Virus record (IMG/VR): IMGVR_UViG_3300025117_000050
Coordinates: 32,702-96,701 of that record
Strand: one strand, 5' to 3'
Length of the DNA stretch: 64,000 nt
DNA from: a virus
Position numbers and translations under genes: made by a program
Shown: positions 41,444 to 50,424 of the stretch, piece by piece
Numbering within the stretch: position 1 is the first letter of the stretch
Layout: every line of letters starts with the position of its first letter
Notes under the pieces: model-generated
Told to the model about the DNA's origin: nothing
The model's database searches: none
Seen by the model: only the letters and a program-made list of their open reading frames with translations

Positions 41444-41489
41444 TACTATATGTAGTATTTTAATATTATCTTACATACTACATATAGTA
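41444..41489. terminator. Stem-loop sharing the ACTACATATAGT core
   Basis: A 14-bp perfect stem (tactatatgtagta with tactacatatagta). The core matches the stem at 30771-30814, although the flanking genes are unrelated. Terminator or repeated binding site. Confidence 0.6.
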
Positions 41490-41535
41490 CCAGAATATGT
41501 CCAAATCACAGATTGGTAATGAAAGGTAGATAATA

Positions 41536-41889
41536 TTGAAAAATTATATATTATGGCAATATCATAAAAAAGAAGATGGAACAGTAATTCAAACACCAGT
41601 AGAAATAAATTCTGAAGATAAAAAATCATGCCCTAAATGTAATACATATTTTTTAATTGAAGAAAAAAATATAATGCGTTGTGCAGGTTGTTTTTATATA
41701 ACCTGTTATATATCTAATAATGATAATAAATGTGAAAAAATAGATAAAATTAAAAATTGTTTTCATATCCCTATTGAATTAGTAGAAGAAAATAAAAATT
41801 GGTTTGAAGTAAAATATGAATTAAATAGTGCTAAAGAAATCAATATATTAAAATATAAAATAAATAATATATTAAATAATTATAAATGA
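41536..41889 (+). CDS. Hypothetical protein with zinc ribbon (TTG start)
   Basis: 117 residues, gaaagg site before TTG. CPKCNTYFLIEEKNIMRCAGC is a four-cysteine ribbon; the rest is mixed. Function unknown. Confidence 0.6.
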   Translation: MKNYILWQYHKKEDGTVIQTPVEINSEDKKSCPKCNTYFLIEEKNIMRCAGCFYITCYISNNDNKCEKIDKIKNCFHIPIELVEENKNWFEVKYELNSAKEINILKYKINNILNNYK

Positions 41890-41926
41890 AAGATTTTATT
41901 AAAACATTAAAGAAAAAGGAGAAATT

Positions 41927-42469
41927 ATGGATAAAGAGTACATGAAGTTTCTAAATTTCAGGACAGAATTAATTGAGTTATTAGATAAGTATAGGTATGA
42001 AATATCAGGTACAGGTTATGAAGATGGTTCAATGAACATAGAAAATAAAAATGGTGTTGCTTATATGCTAAAAGATGTTTATTCAGATTATAGAGCATTA
42101 GATTCTGATTGGAATGAATTATCCACAGATTATATATTAAATATGTTTTCAGAAGATAATACATCACCTATTGAAAATAATAATATTGGAATATTCACTA
42201 ATAATTATAATAAAGCATATGCATTATTTAATGATTTACATAATAAGAATAAAGATAATGTAGAAAGATTTAGACAAAGTAAAGAAGAAATGAATTTATT
42301 ATTAAAAGATGGCAGATATTTTGTATGGATTAAACTAAGAGATTCTTCAAGAGGTCATAGATGTTCAAAAGTAGTTTATATTGATAGAAATTTAACCTTA
42401 AATGAGTTACAATATTACATTAAACCTATTTGTTGTTATTGTAGAAGGGAAGATATAAGAGTATTTTAA
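41927..42469 (+). CDS. Hypothetical protein
   Basis: 180 residues; aaaaaggag site. Acidic, with a C-terminal cysteine cluster (CCYCRRED) and RDSSRGHRCSKVVYIDRN just before it. No family recognised. Confidence 0.65.
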   Translation: MDKEYMKFLNFRTELIELLDKYRYEISGTGYEDGSMNIENKNGVAYMLKDVYSDYRALDSDWNELSTDYILNMFSEDNTSPIENNNIGIFTNNYNKAYALFNDLHNKNKDNVERFRQSKEEMNLLLKDGRYFVWIKLRDSSRGHRCSKVVYIDRNLTLNELQYYIKPICCYCRREDIRVF

Positions 42470-42488
42470 TAAAAGGAGAACATAAATT

Positions 42489-42809
42489 ATGGAAAATGAT
42501 AAGATATTAGAAAGAATAGATAATACATATCAAACTAACTTAGAACATATTGAAAAAGTATTATTAAATGTTGGAATTAATATAAGAAAAGATAAATATG
42601 AATTAAAATCATTATCAGAAGTACTTGAAGAAATATCTACGAAATGGGATGAATTATCTACAGAAGAAAATAAATTTATTAATAAATGGATTTGTATGAG
42701 TATAGCAGGTATAAAAGATGAGAATTATTTAAGAGTATTAATTGATAAAACAAGTAAAGGAGATAACTTATGGAAATCAAAAACAAACAAGATAAACAAA
42801 AATATTTAG
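42489..42809 (+). CDS. Small protein with a tape-measure-like helical motif
   Basis: 106 residues. The stretch KSLSEVLEEISTKWDELSTE and the following SIAGIKDENYLRVLID resemble the SLxEVLxxLxxKWxxLT...AIAGTRxxxxFLxLM block repeated in tail tape-measure proteins. Here it stands alone in the early region and is far too short for a tape measure. It may be a captured fragment or a regulator of tail assembly. Its end overlaps the next gene by 40 bases. Confidence 0.6.
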   Translation: MENDKILERIDNTYQTNLEHIEKVLLNVGINIRKDKYELKSLSEVLEEISTKWDELSTEENKFINKWICMSIAGIKDENYLRVLIDKTSKGDNLWKSKTNKINKNI

Positions 42810-43138
42810 ATTATCATATCAAAGAAAAAGATATTGGTTGTTATGCACTTGTAACTTATAATAATTATACTAAAGCTATTTATTTAGCTAATTTAGGAAA
42901 ATCAAATATTAAAGGTGATAATTGGTATTTAGAATATCCTTGTGAATTAAGAGAATTTATTTTAAATAATAAAAAGGATTTAAAATATCTTAAAGAACAA
43001 GGATATATTATTAAAAATGGAAAGGTATATGAAATTTATAATACACAAACTGCACCATTTTTACCAGATATGTTGGATGATTTAACTTTGATTTCTGAAG
43101 AATATTGTTTAGAATGGATGTTAGAGAATAGGAAGTAA
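42770..43138 (+). CDS. Hypothetical protein overlapping its neighbour
   Basis: 122 residues starting inside the previous gene with a good agtaaaggag site. Mixed alpha/beta, with DIGCYALVTYNNYTKAIYLA and a final EEYCLEWMLENRK. Function unknown. Confidence 0.6.
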   Translation: MEIKNKQDKQKYLDYHIKEKDIGCYALVTYNNYTKAIYLANLGKSNIKGDNWYLEYPCELREFILNNKKDLKYLKEQGYIIKNGKVYEIYNTQTAPFLPDMLDDLTLISEEYCLEWMLENRK

Positions 43139-43168
43139 AATAATATAATTTAAAGGAGAGTATAAATT

Positions 43169-43390
43169 ATGAATAATGAAAAACTTATGGAAGAATATTT
43201 ACAATGGAGAAAAGATACTGGTAGATTTAAGCAAGAATTAACAGATGTAATTGTAAATGATAACGGCGTAATTAAAACAGAAAAGAAAATGTCATGGGTT
43301 GTAAAGACTTCACCTGATGATTGGAGAGAATTTTGTAGGGATAGAGGTATAGAGTACGAAGGTGAAATGAAATTATTGGCAATGTATTAA
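43169..43390 (+). CDS. Small phage protein
   Basis: 73 residues; aaaggag site. MSWVVKTSPDDWREFCRDRG is a conserved-looking core. Function unknown. Confidence 0.6.
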   Translation: MNNEKLMEEYLQWRKDTGRFKQELTDVIVNDNGVIKTEKKMSWVVKTSPDDWREFCRDRGIEYEGEMKLLAMY

Positions 43391-43444
43391 TTGCTTTGAA
43401 ATTCCTCTTTGCTTATGATATTTTTAAAGAAAGGAATGATAGTT

Positions 43445-43663
43445 ATGTGGAATGATAATGAATCTGAAGGATGTATTTATGATACAGTAGATTGTAATTA
43501 TTGTAATAGTTGCGGTAAATTATATAAAATAAGATGTAAACAATTTGGTAATTTAGATGGTATGAATGGTTCATGGTGTATTTGTAGTGAAGATTCACCA
43601 GAATTATTTAAAGCATGTTGGAATGAAAAATATAAAAATATTGAACCAAAAATCAAAAAATAA
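43445..43663 (+). CDS. Cysteine-rich small protein
   Basis: 72 residues from the ATG at 43445 (agaaagga upstream). Nine cysteines including CNYCNSCGK and CICSEDS. An upstream in-frame ATG at 43409 lacks a site. Function unknown. Confidence 0.6.
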   Translation: MWNDNESEGCIYDTVDCNYCNSCGKLYKIRCKQFGNLDGMNGSWCICSEDSPELFKACWNEKYKNIEPKIKK

Positions 43664-43666
43664 ATC

Positions 43667-43696
43667 TTGACAGAATGATAAAATAAATGTTATAAT
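43667..43696 (+). promoter_or_regulatory. Promoter for the unit with the DNA ligase
   Basis: TTGACA (43667-43672), 18-base spacer, TATAAT (43691-43696), 37 bases before the ATG at 43733. Confidence 0.7.
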
Positions 43697-43732
43697 GTTA
43701 ATAGAAAATTAATCTGTCAAGGAGGTAAAATT

Positions 43733-43990
43733 ATGAGTGAAAATACTTTTAAAGTTTGGATTACTAAATATGCTTTAACGCAAGGAATTCTTGAAAAAGT
43801 AGCAGAAAATGCAAGTGTTGAAGGTTTAATTAATATAGTGGATAATAGATATGAAACTTATATTAATGAAGGTAAAGATTGGCATAAAACCAAAGAATCT
43901 GCAATTAAACGTGCAGAAAAAATGAGATTAAAGAAGATTGCTAATGTAGAGAAACAATTGCAAAAGTTGAAGGAAATGAAGTTTGAGTAA
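43733..43990 (+). CDS. Small phage protein upstream of ligA
   Basis: 85 residues; caaggagg site. FKVWITKYALTQGILEK and WHKTKESAIKRAEKMR are phrases of a widespread short phage protein. It ends 21 bases before the ligase start and shares its promoter. Function unknown. Confidence 0.7.
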   Translation: MSENTFKVWITKYALTQGILEKVAENASVEGLINIVDNRYETYINEGKDWHKTKESAIKRAEKMRLKKIANVEKQLQKLKEMKFE

Positions 43991-44011
43991 AAAATATAAA
44001 GGAGGTTACAT

Positions 44012-45973
44012 ATGAATAAGATTAAGAGAATTCAAGAATTGGTGAAAGAGTTAAATATTCATAGGCATAATTATTATAATCTTAATAAACCAACTATTTC
44101 GGATAAAGAGTATGATATTATATTTGATGAATTATCTAATCTTGAGAAAGAATATGATTTTGTTTTATCAAATAGTCCAACACAAACTGTAGGGTATGAA
44201 GTAATATCAAAACTACAAAAAGTAGAACATCCTATTCCACTTAAATCATTATCGAAAACTAAATCTATTGATGAAATTAATCAATGGAGAAAAAATCAAG
44301 ATATTTTAGCAATGTTAAAGGCAGATGGATTAACAAATGAAATAGTATATCAAAATGGAACACTAATTGAAGGTTCAACCAGGGGCAATTCTTTTATCGG
44401 CGAATTAATCACTCATAATTGTAAAACATATAGAAATCTACCAAAAGTAATACCATTCAAAGGATTTTTAAGATTAGCAGGAGAATCAATTATTCATAAA
44501 GATGATTTTGATAAAATTAATTCAAAGTTATCAGATGAAGATAAATATGCAACTCCAAGAAATTTAGTTTCAGGATCTTGTCGTCAGTTAAATAGTAAAA
44601 TTTGCTCACAAAGAGAAGTATATTACTATGCTTTTGGAATACTTGAATGTGATGAAGAATTATCTGATTCTAAATTTGAGCAATTTAAATGGTTAAATGA
44701 ATTAGGAATCACAACAATTAATCATATTAAAATTAACAAAGGTGAAAATATTGAACAATATGTTGATAAATTATATCAAATAGCAGAAGAAACTAACACT
44801 CCAATTGATGGATTAGTATTTAGCATGGATTCAGTTGAATACTCTAAATCATTAGGTGAAACATCTCATCATCCTCATCATAGTGTAGCTTTAAAGAGAA
44901 TTGACTTAGCAGAAACAACGCAATTAAAAGAAATTGAATGGTCTGTTGGTAGAACTGGAGTTATTACACCTGTTGCTATTTTTGATACTGTTCTTTTAGA
45001 TAATACCGAAGTATCAAGAGCAAGTCTTCATAATTTAAGTATTATTGAAGAATTAGAATTAGGGATTGGAGATTCTGTATCTATAATAAAAGCAAACCAA
45101 ATTATTCCTCAAATTGAAGAAAACTTTACAAGAAGTAATAATATAGGAATTCCTAAAGTATGTCCTGTTTGTGGTGCTATTACAATTATTGAGCAATTAA
45201 ATGAAAGTAAAGTATTATATTGTACTAATCCTAATTGTTCTGCTAAATTATTGAAAAAGTTTTCTCATTTTGTTTCAAGAGATGCAATGAATATCGAAGG
45301 ATTATCAGAGCAAACCCTAGAAAAGTTTATTAATCAAGGTTGGTTAAAAACTTTTGATGATATTTATAATTTAGATAAATATAAAAGTCAAATCATTAAA
45401 TTAGAAGGTTTTGGAAGTAGATCGTACACCAAATTAATTACTAATATTGAAAAATCTAAAAAAGTTAAAATGCAAAATTTTCTGTATGGATTAGGTATTC
45501 CTAATATTGGGAAAGGTTCAAGTAAAATCATTGCTAAATATTTTAATAATGATTGGTTTGCATTTGAAAAGGCATTATTAGATGGATTTAAATTTACTGT
45601 ATTAACTGATTTTGGTGAAGTTACTAATCAAAGTTTACATGATTGGTATAATGATGAAAATGAAAGAAAAATGTGGACTGAGTTGAGTTATATGGTTGAA
45701 TTTATAAAGGAGGAAAAGAAAATTATGATTAATACAGATAATTTCTTTAATGGGAAGAAGATTTACGCCACTGGTAGTTTTAATAACTATAAAAAAGATG
45801 AAATTAAACAATTATTGGAAAGTTTAGGTGCTACATTTGCTTCAGGTTATTCTAAATCTCTTGATTGTTTGATCGAAGGAAGTTTGAAAAGTAGTAGTAA
45901 AGTTGAAAAAGCTAAGAAAGATGGAATACAGGTCATCGGAGAAGATGAATTTATTAGAATGATTAATAATTAA
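44012..45973 (+). CDS. ligA: NAD-dependent DNA ligase
   Basis: 653 residues, nearly the full bacterial length (about 670). In order: the NAD-binding Ia domain (HNYYNLNKPTISDKEYD), adenylation domain with LKADG giving active-site Lys103, OB domain, and a zinc finger (CPVCG and CTNPNCS, about 385-410). Then helix-hairpin-helix repeats (about 420-540) and a BRCT domain (about 577-653). It seals nicks using NAD. All domains are intact. Phage ligases are more often ATP-dependent, so a complete NAD-dependent enzyme suggests capture from a host. It was probably recruited for Okazaki joining in this replication region. Confidence 0.95.
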   Translation: MNKIKRIQELVKELNIHRHNYYNLNKPTISDKEYDIIFDELSNLEKEYDFVLSNSPTQTVGYEVISKLQKVEHPIPLKSLSKTKSIDEINQWRKNQDILAMLKADGLTNEIVYQNGTLIEGSTRGNSFIGELITHNCKTYRNLPKVIPFKGFLRLAGESIIHKDDFDKINSKLSDEDKYATPRNLVSGSCRQLNSKICSQREVYYYAFGILECDEELSDSKFEQFKWLNELGITTINHIKINKGENIEQYVDKLYQIAEETNTPIDGLVFSMDSVEYSKSLGETSHHPHHSVALKRIDLAETTQLKEIEWSVGRTGVITPVAIFDTVLLDNTEVSRASLHNLSIIEELELGIGDSVSIIKANQIIPQIEENFTRSNNIGIPKVCPVCGAITIIEQLNESKVLYCTNPNCSAKLLKKFSHFVSRDAMNIEGLSEQTLEKFINQGWLKTFDDIYNLDKYKSQIIKLEGFGSRSYTKLITNIEKSKKVKMQNFLYGLGIPNIGKGSSKIIAKYFNNDWFAFEKALLDGFKFTVLTDFGEVTNQSLHDWYNDENERKMWTELSYMVEFIKEEKKIMINTDNFFNGKKIYATGSFNNYKKDEIKQLLESLGATFASGYSKSLDCLIEGSLKSSSKVEKAKKDGIQVIGEDEFIRMINN

Positions 45974-46033
45974 GTGTTAATTAAATTTTGTTCAAGGGAA
46001 AATAAATTTTAAGAATAAATAAAATTTTCCCCC

Positions 46034-46062
46034 TTGACAGAATAAAAAAATAAATATATAAT
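46034..46062 (+). promoter_or_regulatory. Consensus promoter
   Basis: TTGACA (46034-46039), 17-base spacer, TATAAT (46057-46062), a perfect match. The gene starts 96 bases later, leaving a leader with a second ribosome-like site (aaaaggag at about 46115). Confidence 0.75.
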
Positions 46063-46157
46063 AGTAAAGGATTAAGAAGTAAGAAATTAATCCAAAAACA
46101 AAAAATTAAATTGAAAAGGAGAAATGATTTATTTATGATTGTAAAAGGAGGAGTTTA

Positions 46158-47351
46158 TTGAGTAATAAATATACATATGATTTTGTTAAAAATTACATAG
46201 AAATTGAAAGTGATTCTGGATGTGAACTTATTTCAAAAGAATATAATGGTGTAAAAGAAAATTTAGATATTAAATGTAAATGTGGAAATGATTTTACAAC
46301 TACATTCGATTGTTTTAAAAATCAAAATAAAAGACAATGTAATACTTGTAGTGGATTCACAAATTGGGATCTAGAAAAAGTAATAAATCTATTTAAAAAA
46401 TATAATTATGAAGTTTTATTTGCAGATGAATATAAAGGCAACAAACAAAAATTTACACTAATAGACAAAGATGGTTATTTCTATTATATAAGTGTTGAAC
46501 ATTTCTTAATACATACACCTAAAAAATTTCAAAAATCTAATCCATATACAATTCAAAATATAAAATTATGGCTTAAAATAAACAATAAACAATTTGAATT
46601 ATTAAGTGAAAATTTTGAAGGTGCAATAAAAAATCTTAAATGGAAGTGTTTGAAAGAAGAATGTGGTGAGACATTTGAAATGATTTGGAGTAATATTTAT
46701 AATGTCGAACATGAATGTCCTTTTTGTACTGGTCAACAAGTAGGATTATCTAATTGTTTAGCAACAAAGAATTCTGAATTGGCAAAAGAATGGCATCCTA
46801 CTAAAAACGATTTAATTCCTTTTGATGTAACATGTGGTAGTGGAAAATATGTTTGGTGGAAGTGTAAAGAATGTGGTCATGGGTGGGGAGCAATGGTTTG
46901 TGATAGAACTAGTAAAAATAAAAGTGGTTGCCCTGAATGTAATAAATCTAAAGGTGAAAAGAAAATAGATGAAGTATTAATAAATAATAATTGGATTAAA
47001 ATATCTCAAGAAGAATTTAATAAATTAATTGATGAAGATAAATATAGTAAGAATTATTTTATTCCACAAATGAAATATAATGACTTAATTGGTCTTGGTG
47101 GTGGTTTTTTACTTTATGATCATTATATTCCTAAATTAAATCTTCTTATAGAATATGATGGAGAATTTCATTATAAACCAATCCAAAATTATAAAAATGA
47201 ACCAATGGAATACGCAGAAGAAAGATTAAGAAAACAACAAGAACATGATAGATTGAAAGATAAGTATACACAAAATAAAAATATAAATTTATTAAGAATT
47301 CCTTATTGGGAATTTGATAATATTGAAGAAATATTAAAAAAATACATTTAA
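46158..47351 (+). CDS. Zinc-ribbon plus PD-(D/E)xK-like endonuclease
   Basis: 397 residues, TTG start after aaaggagga. Several zinc knuckles (CKCGNDF, CNTCSG, CPFCTG), then the DUF4379-like ribbon (AKEWHPTKNDLIPFDVTCGS, WWKCKECGHGWGA and CPEC). A C-terminal nuclease domain (about 285-397) has LLIEYDGEFHYKP and NLLRIPYWEFDN, a Vsr/DUF559-like PD-(D/E)xK layout. This composition is typical of free-standing phage homing-type endonucleases. It has its own perfect promoter and lies at the boundary of the replication block, so it may be a mobile insertion. Confidence 0.75.
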   Translation: MSNKYTYDFVKNYIEIESDSGCELISKEYNGVKENLDIKCKCGNDFTTTFDCFKNQNKRQCNTCSGFTNWDLEKVINLFKKYNYEVLFADEYKGNKQKFTLIDKDGYFYYISVEHFLIHTPKKFQKSNPYTIQNIKLWLKINNKQFELLSENFEGAIKNLKWKCLKEECGETFEMIWSNIYNVEHECPFCTGQQVGLSNCLATKNSELAKEWHPTKNDLIPFDVTCGSGKYVWWKCKECGHGWGAMVCDRTSKNKSGCPECNKSKGEKKIDEVLINNNWIKISQEEFNKLIDEDKYSKNYFIPQMKYNDLIGLGGGFLLYDHYIPKLNLLIEYDGEFHYKPIQNYKNEPMEYAEERLRKQQEHDRLKDKYTQNKNINLLRIPYWEFDNIEEILKKYI

Positions 47352-47368
47352 AAGGAGGAAATGTTTTT

Positions 47369-47689
47369 ATGATTAATGTAGAAAAAGTCCCGTACAAAAG
47401 TATTGAAGTAGAGGTTAAATCTGGAAAATTACAAACCATTTCTACAGGAGACAAGATTAGTTTTGTTGTAGAAGATACTGGAGTATTAAAACAAGGTACT
47501 GTAACTGGTTTTAAAGGTACGAAACCTGAAAAAGTAGAAATTGAATTTATTCCAAGTGATGGAAAGCATAAGGAAACTTGGTCAGTGATTGAGATGTTGG
47601 ATGGAAGTTTAAGATTGGTTGAAGATGAAGATAGTGAAGAAGAAGATGGAGAAGATGAAAAAGAAAATGATATTGAGAATGATGAATAG
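47369..47689 (+). CDS. Small protein with very acidic C-terminus
   Basis: 106 residues; aaaggagg site. A beta-rich body (IEVEVKSGKLQTISTGDKIS) is followed by about 30 residues that are almost all Glu/Asp. The tail resembles DNA-mimicking or protein-recruiting tails. It directly precedes the SSB-like gene and may be part of the replication unit. Function unknown. Confidence 0.7.
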   Translation: MINVEKVPYKSIEVEVKSGKLQTISTGDKISFVVEDTGVLKQGTVTGFKGTKPEKVEIEFIPSDGKHKETWSVIEMLDGSLRLVEDEDSEEEDGEDEKENDIENDE

Positions 47690-47771
47690 GGTTTAGTGAA
47701 TAGGTTGATTAGTTACATAATAGAAATACAAAATAAATAAAATAATAAATACATAGGAGGAAATTATTTAT

Positions 47772-48701
47772 ATGAGTGACAAAATTAGAAGTTTGGTAAA
47801 TTCTGTAGTATTATCAGGAAAAGTAACAGAAGTAGAAGTAAAAAAAGGAATAAATACAAATAAATCACCAGATGTTAGAATTAAAGGTGAAATTCAATTT
47901 GGAGATACTAAAGTTCATACTAAAAAATTTGAAGTATATGCAGCAGAATTTAATAAAGATAAAAAAGAAAGTAAAACATATGATAAAGTTTTAGCATTCG
48001 CAAATACTGTTAAATCTGTTGCTAAAGTAGGAGAAGATGAAGCAACAATGGTATCTATTCAAGCAGAGTTTGGTACAAATGATTATGTAAATCAGAAAGA
48101 TAAACTTGTTGAGGGATTAAAAATTATTGCTAAATTTTTTAATGACCCCAAAGTAGGAGAAGAATTTAAAGGCGTCGCTGATATAGAAGGTTATATTCAA
48201 TCTATTATACCAGAAGTTAAAGGCGAAGAAGAAAAAGAAACAGGTAGATTGAGAGTTACTGTTATCACTACAGATTTCTTTGGCAATATTATTCCTGTTA
48301 AAAACATCATTGTACCAGCAGAATTTAGAGAAGCATTTGAAGAAGGATATCAAGAAGGTCAAACTGCTAAATTATTTATTGATTTTGTAGTTAATCAACC
48401 AGAAAGTAAACCTGTTAAAAGTGGTGGAATTGGCAAACAAAGAGTAACACAAGGCAAATCATATGTAGAAATGATACTTACTGGTGCCGATCCTGCATTT
48501 GATGAAGATGATGAAGTAATGGGTATTAGTTCAGAAGCTATTAGAATTGCATTATCAGAAAGAAAAGCAATGTTAGATGATTTAAAAGCAAAAGGATATC
48601 AAGGCGGTAAAAGTGGCGATAGTGGAAAATCAGATAATAGAAAAGGATTAGGGAATGGTAAACCAAAACCTATTGAGGAAGATGGAGATATTCCTTTTTA
48701 A
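47772..48701 (+). CDS. SSB-like single-stranded DNA binding protein
   Basis: 309 residues. The N-terminal 180 residues are beta-rich, like an OB-fold protein of phage type. The C-terminus is a Gly/Lys-rich linker ending in DGDIPF, the acidic SSB tip that recruits partner proteins. It sits in the position of SPbeta yorF (similar length) just before the Sak4-like ATPase and DnaB, as expected for a replication SSB. The sequence diverges from bacterial SSB, so identity rests on the tail and the context. Confidence 0.7.
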   Translation: MSDKIRSLVNSVVLSGKVTEVEVKKGINTNKSPDVRIKGEIQFGDTKVHTKKFEVYAAEFNKDKKESKTYDKVLAFANTVKSVAKVGEDEATMVSIQAEFGTNDYVNQKDKLVEGLKIIAKFFNDPKVGEEFKGVADIEGYIQSIIPEVKGEEEKETGRLRVTVITTDFFGNIIPVKNIIVPAEFREAFEEGYQEGQTAKLFIDFVVNQPESKPVKSGGIGKQRVTQGKSYVEMILTGADPAFDEDDEVMGISSEAIRIALSERKAMLDDLKAKGYQGGKSGDSGKSDNRKGLGNGKPKPIEEDGDIPF

Positions 48702-48731
48702 ACATCAAAATTAAGAAAATTTAAAAAATAA

Positions 48732-48773
48732 TTTCTCATAGGATAAAAATATTGTTAATTATCCTATGAGAAA
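48732..48773 (+). terminator. Intergenic stem-loop
   Basis: A perfect 14-bp stem (tttctcataggata with tatcctatgagaaa) follows the SSB-like gene by about 30 bases. Probably a partial terminator or an mRNA-stabilising hairpin within the replication operon. Confidence 0.6.
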
Positions 48774-48814
48774 CAATATAAAAAATATAAAATAAAAAGG
48801 AGATTAATTATTAT

Positions 48815-49825
48815 ATGACAACAACTATGGAAATGGATTTTACACAACCAAGTATTACAGTAGTAGAAAAATCTTTAAAAGGTAAAAGTATATTTATTTA
48901 CGGCCCAAATGGAACGGGAAAAACTGCCAATTCTGTAAAATCTTCTAGACCATTCGCTATTCCTTTTGAAAATGGATTAAATGCGATTGCAGGATTACCA
49001 TATTTCAAACCTACTAAATGGGCAGATACTAAAAAAATTAGTAAGCAGTTTAAAAGACCAGAAGTAAAAGCATTATATGATACAATTTTAATTGATACAG
49101 CAGATAAAATGGGTGATATGCTTGAAAAATACATATGTAGTACATTTGGTGTGACCGATTTAAGTGAAACAGAGAATGGTGCAGGATATTTAGCAGTAAC
49201 TAAATATGTTAATGAATTTATTGATAGTTTAACAGATGAAGGATATACAGTAATAATTATCGGACATGATACTGAAAAACAAATGAAAGATGCACAGGGA
49301 AGAAAATATACTAGAAATGTTCCTAGAGGAAATAAAAGAGTTATTGCTGCTATTTGTGATGCAGTTGATATTATAGGTTACTGTCAACCAAATGGATTTA
49401 ATGAAGAAACGGGAGAAGAAGAATTATCTACAATCTATCTAAAAGACGGAAAATATTTTAAAGCAAGGTCAAGATGGATTAATATACAAAATTCTATTAC
49501 TCCTTTTACCATGAAAGGGATAGAAAAAGCACTTGTAGATGCCATTGCTAAAGGCGAAGAAGAAGACGGTAGTGAATTTTATGTTGATAAAAAAGCACCC
49601 ACTCCTTCTACTACAATAATGACTTTTGAAGAATTATTAGAAGAGATAAAAGAGACAGCAAAACAAATTAAAGAAATAACTGATGAATATACTATTTATA
49701 CTACAGCAGTTGAAAAAAGATTAGGAGAAGGTATGAAAGTTAGTGATTGTACTGGAAAACATCAAGAAGTATTAGAGGAATTATTAGAAGAATTAAAAGA
49801 AAAAGTATTAGAACTACAAAAGTAA
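48815..49825 (+). CDS. Sak4-like RecA-fold ATPase
   Basis: 336 residues. Walker A YGPNGTGKT (about 29-37) and Walker B TILIDTADK (about 90-98) fit the Sak4/AAA_24 family of phage single-strand annealing ATPases. Between them is the typical phrase FENGLNAIAGLPYF. IIIGHDTEKQMKD is a later beta strand. The C-terminal 60 residues are a coiled coil, longer than a minimal Sak4. Together with the SSB-like gene it would pair single strands. Matches the position of SPbeta yorG. Confidence 0.85.
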   Translation: MTTTMEMDFTQPSITVVEKSLKGKSIFIYGPNGTGKTANSVKSSRPFAIPFENGLNAIAGLPYFKPTKWADTKKISKQFKRPEVKALYDTILIDTADKMGDMLEKYICSTFGVTDLSETENGAGYLAVTKYVNEFIDSLTDEGYTVIIIGHDTEKQMKDAQGRKYTRNVPRGNKRVIAAICDAVDIIGYCQPNGFNEETGEEELSTIYLKDGKYFKARSRWINIQNSITPFTMKGIEKALVDAIAKGEEEDGSEFYVDKKAPTPSTTIMTFEELLEEIKETAKQIKEITDEYTIYTTAVEKRLGEGMKVSDCTGKHQEVLEELLEELKEKVLELQK

Positions 49826-49842
49826 AAATATAAAGGTAAATT

Positions 49843-49871
49843 GTAGAGAGGGCTAATCATATCCTCTCTAC
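49843..49871 (+). terminator. Stem-loop with short T-run
   Basis: A 9-bp stem (gtagagagg with cctctctac) followed by tttata, 17 bases after the ATPase stop. Confidence 0.6.
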
Positions 49872-49900
49872 TTTATACTATTGATGAATTAGGTGATATT

Positions 49901-50401
49901 ATGAAAAATGAAAGGAAAGTTAAATGTCCAGTATGTGAATCTTATAATCATAAAGAAGAAACTATATATTATCAAAAAAGATATTATTGTAAAATTTGTT
50001 ATGAAAATAAAATAAAAGAATCTGATGATTATAAAAATTTAATTCAATATATTTGCGAACTTTATGAAATTGATGCTCCTACAGGTTTTATGCTTACACA
50101 AATAAAAAATTTTAAAGAGCAATATAATTATACATATAAAGGAATGGAATTAACTATAGATTATTTTTATAATGTAAAAACAAATAATACTCCAGAGGTA
50201 GATAGGGGATTGGGTATTATTCCTTACATCTATGAAGAAGCGAAAAAGTATTTTATAGAGACAAGAGATATAAAAAAGAATTTAGAAGGTGTTAATATTC
50301 AAGATATTATTAATAATATTAATATTATATCTATTAAAAACTCAGATAGAAAGAAAGAAAATTATAAAAATATTGCAATAATTAATATTAATGAAATTTA
50401 A
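49901..50401 (+). CDS. Zinc-ribbon protein of the replication block
   Basis: 166 residues. N-terminal ribbon CPVCESYNHKEE and CKICYENK, then a helical domain with TGFMLTQIKNFKEQYNYTYK and DRGLGIIPYIYEEAKKYFIE. This kind of protein is found next to DnaB in other Firmicute phages (compare yorH by position) and may load or organise the helicase. That is inference. Confidence 0.7.
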   Translation: MKNERKVKCPVCESYNHKEETIYYQKRYYCKICYENKIKESDDYKNLIQYICELYEIDAPTGFMLTQIKNFKEQYNYTYKGMELTIDYFYNVKTNNTPEVDRGLGIIPYIYEEAKKYFIETRDIKKNLEGVNIQDIINNINIISIKNSDRKKENYKNIAIININEI

Positions 50402-50424
50402 AGTTTCTATTATGGAGGTTTTTC

